NCBI GenBank assembly: GCA_947166625.1
Contig: CAMVEX010000006.1
Location: forward strand, 61,179 to 125,178
DNA length: 64,000 bases
Origin: an uncultured Clostridia bacterium
GTDB taxonomy: Bacteria; Bacillota; Clostridia; Oscillospirales; Acutalibacteraceae
Direction: 5' to 3'
Positions 59,501 to 64,000 of this stretch are shown here, in pieces. Numbering within the stretch: position 1 is the stretch's first letter; each line of letters begins with the position of its first letter. Made by a program: the position numbers and the translations under genes. The notes beneath the pieces are model-generated. The model saw nothing but the letters and a program-made list of their open reading frames with translations, was not told the DNA's origin and did no database searches.

Positions 59501-62500
59501 CGCCGAAGTTATAGCTTTCAACAGTTGAGTTGCCGTTTACAATCCATGCAACGGTATAGGTGTTAACTGTTGACACAGCGTTTGCGGTTACATCGCCTGC
59601 GGGCATCTTGCCGTCAGCAAGAGCGGGAGTGAACTCCCAGTCTGTTACGGTGTAGCCTTCTTTAATCGCTTTGTCTCTGACGGTAACAGTTTCGCCGTAA
59701 ACGAATTTATCAACAGCACTCTCATAAGGTGTCACAAAGTATTCTACACCGTCAAGTTTGTAAGTAACTTTGTATTCGTTGACTGTCCACAGCGCCGTTA
59801 TTGTTGTATTCTTCGCGGGCATTGTCGCAGGAATCTGAGAATCCCATCCTGCGAATGTGTAACCGTCAAATACGGGATTGGCGATGGTTTCTACAGTTGT
59901 TCCGAAATCTCCGGAAATCGTCTTGTATGTCGCGTTATTGTTTACTTCACCGTATTTAAAGATAATAGTATACTGCTTTACAGACCAGACAGCAATATAG
60001 GTTATCTCTCTGTCGGGAACAGTTTCGGGGATGTCAACAACTGTTTCGCCGTCTTCGCTCCAGCCGAGGAAGTCGTTGCCTTCTTTTACGGGATCATCGG
60101 GTTTGGTTATCTCTTCGCCGTAATAGAGTTCTTCGGTTGTCTCGTTGGTTCCGTCATTGAATGTTATGCTGTGCCTGTTTCTGTCAAAATATACTTTGAG
60201 TACGAGTGATCCGTCGGGAGCGATTACTCCTTCAAGCACGCTCTTTTCGGAATTGAGAGTGAAGCCTTCCGGAGCAGAGTGTTCCGCAGTGGCTGTCTCG
60301 CCCGTTGTGCCCGCAAGGTTTTCAATTGTCTTATCATATGCGCCGCTGAGATTCATTGTGTATGTTTCAACAGCATATTTTGTATCCGTTGCGGCGGTGA
60401 ATGAACCGCTCAGAACAAGGTTCTCGGCAGGCATTTTTGTGGGTTCTTCTGCATCCCAGCCGGAGAATACGTATCCCTTTTTTTCGGGCGTTGCAAGTTT
60501 TGTTACATTGGCATTGTATTCATATGTTTTACTGTCATAGAATTCGCCGTCAACATTGTATGTGATAGTGTAGCTGTTGATACTTGAAACGGCATTTGCG
60601 GTAACATCGCCTGCAGGCATCTTGCCGTTTTCAAGCGCGGGAGTGAACTCCCAATCGGAAACGGTATAGCCTTCTTTAACCGCCTTTTCTCTTACGGTAA
60701 CGGTTTCACCGTAAACAACCGTATCAACAGCGTTTGTATAAGGAGTTGCAAAGTATTCAACGCCGTCAAGCTTATATGTAACTTTATATTCATTTGCTGT
60801 CCAAAGCGCCTTGATTACCAGATCTTCCGCAGGCATGGTTGCGGGTATTTCCGTATCCCAGCCGGCAAATGTGTATCCGTTTCTGGAAGGAGTTTCCTCG
60901 GCTTCCCAATTCTCAAACGGATTTTCTCCGAAGGGCACACCGAAAATCAGGTTTCCGGTGCCGTTACCGAGAAATGAACCGCCGTTTCCTTCAAGAGTTA
61001 TTGTGTAAATGTTTGCGCCCCATTGAGCAACCGCATAGATGTCATAATCGGGCATAGTTGTAACGGTAATTTCTTCGGTGCATTCGGAATCTGTGTAATA
61101 CTTCCAGCCGGTGAAATAGCAGCCTTCTTTTACGGGATCATCGGGTTTGGTTATCTCTTCGCCGTAATAGAGTTCTTCGGTTGTTTCGTTGGTTCCGTCA
61201 TTGAAAGTTATATTGTGCCTGTTTCTGTCAAGATATACCTTGAGCACCAGCGGATTCTCTTTATCAATAATACCTTCAATCACACTGCTCTCGGTATTGA
61301 GTGTAAACCCTTCCGGAATGGTATACTCTGCATTAACAGTTTTTCCTATAGTATCACAATATGATTCATTGCTTTCTTCAACATAATTGCCGCTTTTATC
61401 CATTTTATAGATTATCACGGAATAATCGGCTCCTGTTGCGGTTGTTACTCGCGTTTCGTAAGCGTCGCAGGGCTCATACTTGTCAGTAGCCTCTGTGTTA
61501 AGGCAGTCTCTTCTTTCAAGTCCGTTTGTATTCAACCCTGCCGGAGTTACAGTATACCACTCACTCCATCTGTGATTGCGCGCAGGTATGGTTTCAGTAT
61601 ATGAATTTCCACAGTTGCAAATATATCCGTTTATAGCCTGGAATGTACAGGGATTTTTTGAACCGTCTGAAGGCGAAGCTACATACGCTTCACTTGAAGC
61701 GGCAAATCCGGTTGATGAGGGAATATATGAGTCAAAAGTTACACCTCTGTACCTCTCGCCGTTTAATTCCACATCTGTATATCTGCAGAAATCTCCGGGA
61801 GTCATATTACCGTCCGCAACTGCGCCGGTGCCTGTATAGTATCCGTACGAAATCCATTCCGAAGAAACGGAAAGTGTTTGAAGTTCTGAAGTTATATCTC
61901 CGTTTTTAACTTCACTTTGAGGATACTCACCAAAGAGGATGATGTCATCTTTATTGTATCCTCTGGCACTCGTTAATGACAATGCCGGTCTTACTCCGCA
62001 TGCTGTTGCGTTTGCTCCCCAGGTAGGATAAACTGTTCCGTTGGCACCAACATAACAGGTTGTGCTTGAGGTGTCCCCGGCGGAGCGAAGTCGCCAGCCT
62101 GAAACATCGTTACCGATAACCCTCAAGCCTTGACATTTGGCGTAATCGGTTCCCGAAGCCAGTCTTGCGGTATCATTTGTGTGTTGGCTTGAATCATATC
62201 CGTAATCCGTGTTCAATGCGTCTGAAAATGAAAGCAGAAAAACTTTATCTGAGATTTGATTTCCGTCAAAAGCTTCATACCCTTGACAATTGGCGGCAGT
62301 CCAAAATCCATCGTTATTCAATAATGTTGTCTCAATTTGCTCCTGTTCGTTTGTTGTGAATGCCGTACTATTGAAATCATCATTAAGCCACTGTCTTATA
62401 TAGCTGTTTTCATAATTGTTTTCGTAATAAGTTTGCTCGGGATTTCCGAAACAGCGGAAAGCTTCACCATATGCGCCATTATAAACGGCATAGTTCGAAA

Positions 62501-64000
62501 AAGCTTTCGTGTCAACAATCATATTGCTCAATACTAATCCGGTAGAAGGATCTAACACGCGCCATTCAATAGGCTCATATTTAAACCAGTAGATATTTCT
62601 GCAACCATATGACTTTATCCCATCTTCTGTACATGAAGCTTTTTTCTCAATTGTTTCAACATAATTACACTGGACATTTAAATCGGACAAATCTAATGTA
62701 ATTGCGGGTCTGACTCCGCAATTGGTGCAGCCTGTTCCCCAAGTAGGCCAAGACTCCATTGATGAACCTACATAGCACGCCTGAGAAGAAGTGTTGCCTG
62801 AAGTTCTGAGCCACCAGCCTGATCTTCCATCTTGGCTTTCAGTAACCATTAAACCCTGACATTTTGAGTAGTCAGTGCCTTTTGCCGCTCTGGCAGGGTC
62901 TGCTGCTGAATTATCCGGTTTAAATCCATAATCGGTATTTACTACATCATCATAAGAAAGCAAAAATACTATTTCATCAGAATTAGAATAACTATACTCC
63001 GGCCGCTCCTCTCTGGTATTATCCAATGTGGCACGTGACAGTTTTTGCTTTTCATGCCCATTAAATGCAGTGTTATAAAAATCGTAATTAAGCCATTCCC
63101 TGATTGAACTTTCGCTGTATTCACAAGAATAATGTTCTAATGCGGAATCGCCGTAATAATAACCATCGGATAATATAACATAATTGCTGAAAGCCTGTGA
63201 ATCAATTATGCTCTCACTAATAAGGAGTCCGGATGCCGGATTAAGTATCCGCCATCTGATTGGTTCATATTTAAACCAGTAAACGGTGTCACAATAATAT
63301 CCGTTGTCATCCTGATAAGATTTTTCCGATGAAGACCCTTCAGTTAATTCATAGCCTGTTATACTTGGTCTGTATTTGTTGAATCTGACAGCTCTATATT
63401 TGCTTTCATTAACAGTGACATCTGCAAATACCATAAAATCAGACGGAGTCATATTTCCATCTGTATTTACACCTGTGCCACTGTAATAATTGAATGATTG
63501 CCAATCAAGTGTATCAATTAATTCATTCAACTGAGATAAAACCGATTCATCCGTTACAAGGCTTTGCGGATAATTACCAAATTCAACTGCATTGGTTTCA
63601 GAATCGGGTTCAAACTCAACATGTTCAATAATGTAATCGTTGCCGTCGTCAATATCAATTTCGTCCCACTGAGATTCAGTGCCTTTGTAGATGATACGGC
63701 AAGCAGAACCATACAAGTCGGAAAGTGCATAATCATCAATAATCAAATATTCGCAACTATTTTCTGAATACGCTTCGACGGCATAGCTTGAGTCGGCTTT
63801 GCTGGCAGGATACTTGACTAAGTAGTTATAGTAATATGTGGTTGAATATCCACCTTCATTTTTGGATAAATACAATACACCGTCTATAGAAGTATAAGTG
63901 TATTTCGTGGAATAAGCTGCTCTTCCAACATTATTACCTGCGTATCCTTCTGCAGTATTAATTGCTTTCAAATTGACACATCCGTCAAAAGCGTTTGCGT
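56529..64000 (-). CDS. Giant repeat-rich surface protein, N-terminus outside window
   Basis: About 2490 residues visible; coding continues unbroken to the window edge (ANAFDGCVNLKAI), so the TTG at 63971 is internal. Order from the visible N-terminal end: end of a BspA-type leucine-rich repeat region; DUF6273 units in an odd order (63590-61605); a Cys/His-rich spacer; about eight InlB/Flg_new-type repeats with GYTFAGWD-like cores (61400-59170); a von Willebrand A domain with MIDAS motif DQSGS (about 59045-58300); beta-rich modules with CxxC pairs (FCTECPYSED, VCDHCGAKG); and an amphipathic aromatic C-terminal tail. No LPXTG, SLH or other anchor is seen. Lower GC than the neighbours suggests a different history. 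Likely adhesin; function unproven. Confidence 0.85.
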   Translation of the reverse strand, partial: ANAFDGCVNLKAINTAEGYAGNNVGRAAYSTKYTYTSIDGVLYLSKNEGGYSTTYYYNYLVKYPASKADSSYAVEAYSENSCEYLIIDDYALSDLYGSACRIIYKGTESQWDEIDIDDGNDYIIEHVEFEPDSETNAVEFGNYPQSLVTDESVLSQLNELIDTLDWQSFNYYSGTGVNTDGNMTPSDFMVFADVTVNESKYRAVRFNKYRPSITGYELTEGSSSEKSYQDDNGYYCDTVYWFKYEPIRWRILNPASGLLISESIIDSQAFSNYVILSDGYYYGDSALEHYSCEYSESSIREWLNYDFYNTAFNGHEKQKLSRATLDNTREERPEYSYSNSDEIVFLLSYDDVVNTDYGFKPDNSAADPARAAKGTDYSKCQGLMVTESQDGRSGWWLRTSGNTSSQACYVGSSMESWPTWGTGCTNCGVRPAITLDLSDLNVQCNYVETIEKKASCTEDGIKSYGCRNIYWFKYEPIEWRVLDPSTGLVLSNMIVDTKAFSNYAVYNGAYGEAFRCFGNPEQTYYENNYENSYIRQWLNDDFNSTAFTTNEQEQIETTLLNNDGFWTAANCQGYEAFDGNQISDKVFLLSFSDALNTDYGYDSSQHTNDTARLASGTDYAKCQGLRVIGNDVSGWRLRSAGDTSSTTCYVGANGTVYPTWGANATACGVRPALSLTSARGYNKDDIILFGEYPQSEVKNGDITSELQTLSVSSEWISYGYYTGTGAVADGNMTPGDFCRYTDVELNGERYRGVTFDSYIPSSTGFAASSEAYVASPSDGSKNPCTFQAINGYICNCGNSYTETIPARNHRWSEWYTVTPAGLNTNGLERRDCLNTEATDKYEPCDAYETRVTTATGADYSVIIYKMDKSGNYVEESNESYCDTIGKTVNAEYTIPEGFTLNTESSVIEGIIDKENPLVLKVYLDRNRHNITFNDGTNETTEELYYGEEITKPDDPVKEGCYFTGWKYYTDSECTEEITVTTMPDYDIYAVAQWGANIYTITLEGNGGSFLGNGTGNLIFGVPFGENPFENWEAEETPSRNGYTFAGWDTEIPATMPAEDLVIKALWTANEYKVTYKLDGVEYFATPYTNAVDTVVYGETVTVREKAVKEGYTVSDWEFTPALENGKMPAGDVTANAVSSINSYTITYNVDGEFYDSKTYEYNANVTKLATPEKKGYVFSGWDAEEPTKMPAENLVLSGSFTAATDTKYAVETYTMNLSGAYDKTIENLAGTTGETATAEHSAPEGFTLNSEKSVLEGVIAPDGSLVLKVYFDRNRHSITFNDGTNETTEELYYGEEITKPDDPVKEGNDFLGWSEDGETVVDIPETVPDREITYIAVWSVKQYTIIFKYGEVNNNATYKTISGDFGTTVETIANPVFDGYTFAGWDSQIPATMPAKNTTITALWTVNEYKVTYKLDGVEYFVTPYESAVDKFVYGETVTVRDKAIKEGYTVTDWEFTPALADGKMPAGDVTANAVSTVNTYTVAWIVNGNSTVESYNFGAPINKPADPTASGKVFKGWNGEIPATMPATNLEFTASFDSITHNATFVVADPNGSYSDETGKYEVVKTVLFEEGQTTLAEPAVPERDGYVGFWENYTLGAADIVIKAIYSITDVDNTGEIETEKTADVNGDGTVTITLNAFSDAKSILVDGENEPLDIVLVVDQSGSMAYKMGKDENAAVGQRRRDYLVSTATSFVNSVKQNADSTGADHRISIVGFAMSSQAVSGYSAYENTEVLTTKNDSPVAYNKATDSVYKNSLMSVGSNYNHIMAAINNIDAKGATAADLGFDMAAKVLAQNASDRKKVVVFLTDGEPTATNAFDSGVANKAIINSKYLKAQDITVYSIAISDKANPADTSSDFNKFLHATSSNYNNASSIWHLDEGSNNGYFLSVNDANALKKIFDNIYVRSVAKTLNFGAVTLYDTVKREFTMTVPQEKAFREDMIAKYGLTNSDITVDRRDDGTTYIEVRNITPYAYYDSTNVMQGWKADASFDVTANENALNSGSYLTNTDEAGVIIGGSTVAKFTSPTAAFSGNRNIVEFIIGNDIYEIKEVSIGDNVVAPECSYAIWSIPEGTKVSSKVSKYYADYGEKDRTVTWNIGDEKVTQNYAPGERITAPEVNAGDKIFIGWNPGTEAFMGFADLEYTAVFSEHVHNYRKTASYGLCTEGRTEKYTCSCGASYTEKVSACEHNLETTVYESDSATITHIFCTECPYSEDKVLTFKTANTGSYGWGYNNSTVASFDLYNDVNGGEIHNLDDNQYLYIRVPVTSLNSTCQQSLRQGKTINIIHYLKNGGTEKCTYAVDGDYIVVKCTSFSYYVFTSGEVDNSINNASFDCLFDGHQFKYVYNNDATTAKDGTETEVCDHCGAKGNTRTAAGTKLDPEFKFPASFKEQTAAYNTIVTVSVTLKNVPSGAKVYIDGKEAAVNGNTYSAEIGQASSTKNVKIEVRQGTKVLDSSTLTVKVDTGFFSKLISFFTNFLFNLFSWKKVTVNF
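59581..61334 (-). repeat. Tandem ~1.0-kb duplication within the surface-protein gene
   Basis: Two pairs of near-identical DNA blocks recur in the same order: 59581-59860 with 60595-60874 (offset 1014), and 60081-60290 with 61125-61334 (offset 1044). They encode matching InlB-type repeats (GYTV..WEFTPAL..GKMPAGDVTANAV, and TFNDGTNETTEELYYGEEI). The 30-base difference in offset shows a later small insertion or deletion. It is a recent tandem duplication. Confidence 0.9.
61605..63590 (-). repeat. Rearranged DUF6273 half-domains (A1-B1-B2-A2)
   Basis: First half A (FGxYPQS to NGYxC) occurs at about 63590-63290 and again at about 61945-61605. Second half B (YWFKYEPIxWRxL to GVRPAxxL) occurs at about 63290-62690 and 62605-61975. 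The usual order is A then B; here the protein reads A1, B1, B2, A2, with cysteine-containing spacers at the joints. Confidence 0.75.

Noticed and set aside
59581..61334. CRISPR array or mobile repeat
   Set aside because: The repeats are long, in frame and encode protein domains; there are no short spacers or cas genes.
63969..63971. TTG at 63971 as the true start of the surface protein
   Set aside because: The frame stays open to the window edge and the residues before it continue an LRR motif, so the start lies outside.

Overview
The window is a stretch of a low- to mid-GC Gram-positive chromosome, almost certainly an anaerobic, potentially spore-forming Clostridia (an Oscillospiraceae/Ruminococcaceae-like lineage is my inference). 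The evidence is the Bacillus/Clostridium-type gene order (yicC-remA-gmk-rpoZ-priA-def-fmt-rsmB-rlmN-PP2C-pknB-rsgA, and the mraZ-to-ftsZ cluster), a GerW/YtfJ sporulation protein, cdaA-cdaR, an alanine T-box, consensus sigma-A promoters with strong Shine-Dalgarno sites, and a MurE with the meso-diaminopimelate-type DNPR motif. No rRNA, tRNA, CRISPR array or intact mobile element was found.

Layout. 1-1850 (+): tail of an FAD-dependent oxidoreductase, its DUF1667 partner, and a membrane-anchored HAD phosphatase ending in a terminator. 1963-4253 (-): a two-gene malate module (Ldh-family dehydrogenase, malic enzyme) behind a near-consensus promoter with a palindrome in its spacer. 4357-26633 (-): a very long collinear run. 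In transcription order it reads: VCBS lipoprotein, response regulator, histidine kinase, DUF1385, prmC, M50 protease, scpA, scpB, DUF2953, gerW-like, rluB, yicC, remA, gmk, rpoZ, priA, def, fmt, YugP-type protease, rsmB, rlmN, PP2C phosphatase, PASTA kinase, rsgA. It joins chromosome segregation, replication restart, translation start and ribosome maturation to PASTA-kinase signalling. 26821-37275 (-): alaS under a T-box, then HIT, PRTase, comEC, holA, rnmV, ispF, and cdaA-cdaR.

37276-43713: a mosaic of smaller units. These are a sigma-factor-like protein fused through a membrane segment to WG repeats and an SH3 domain, a PHP phosphoesterase (+), DUF2804 with a BlaI-type regulator, an AT-rich gene-free segment, nagA, acpP, and an overlooked 57-residue membrane protein. 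43850-44101 is rpsT.

44407-56328 (+): division and cell-wall cluster mraZ-rsmH-ftsL-pbp-murE-murF-ftsW-murG-divIB-ftsZ. It lacks mraY, murD and ftsA, and has an intrinsic terminator between ftsL and the PBP gene. 56529-64000 (-): most of a giant, repeat-rich surface protein (BspA-type LRR, rearranged DUF6273 units, InlB-like repeats, VWA domain) that runs off the window.

No complete new system stands out. The strongest candidates for new biology are the membrane-tethered sigma/WG/SH3 protein, the small CSCC membrane protein paired with acpP, the terminator inside the division cluster, and the rearranged surface protein.
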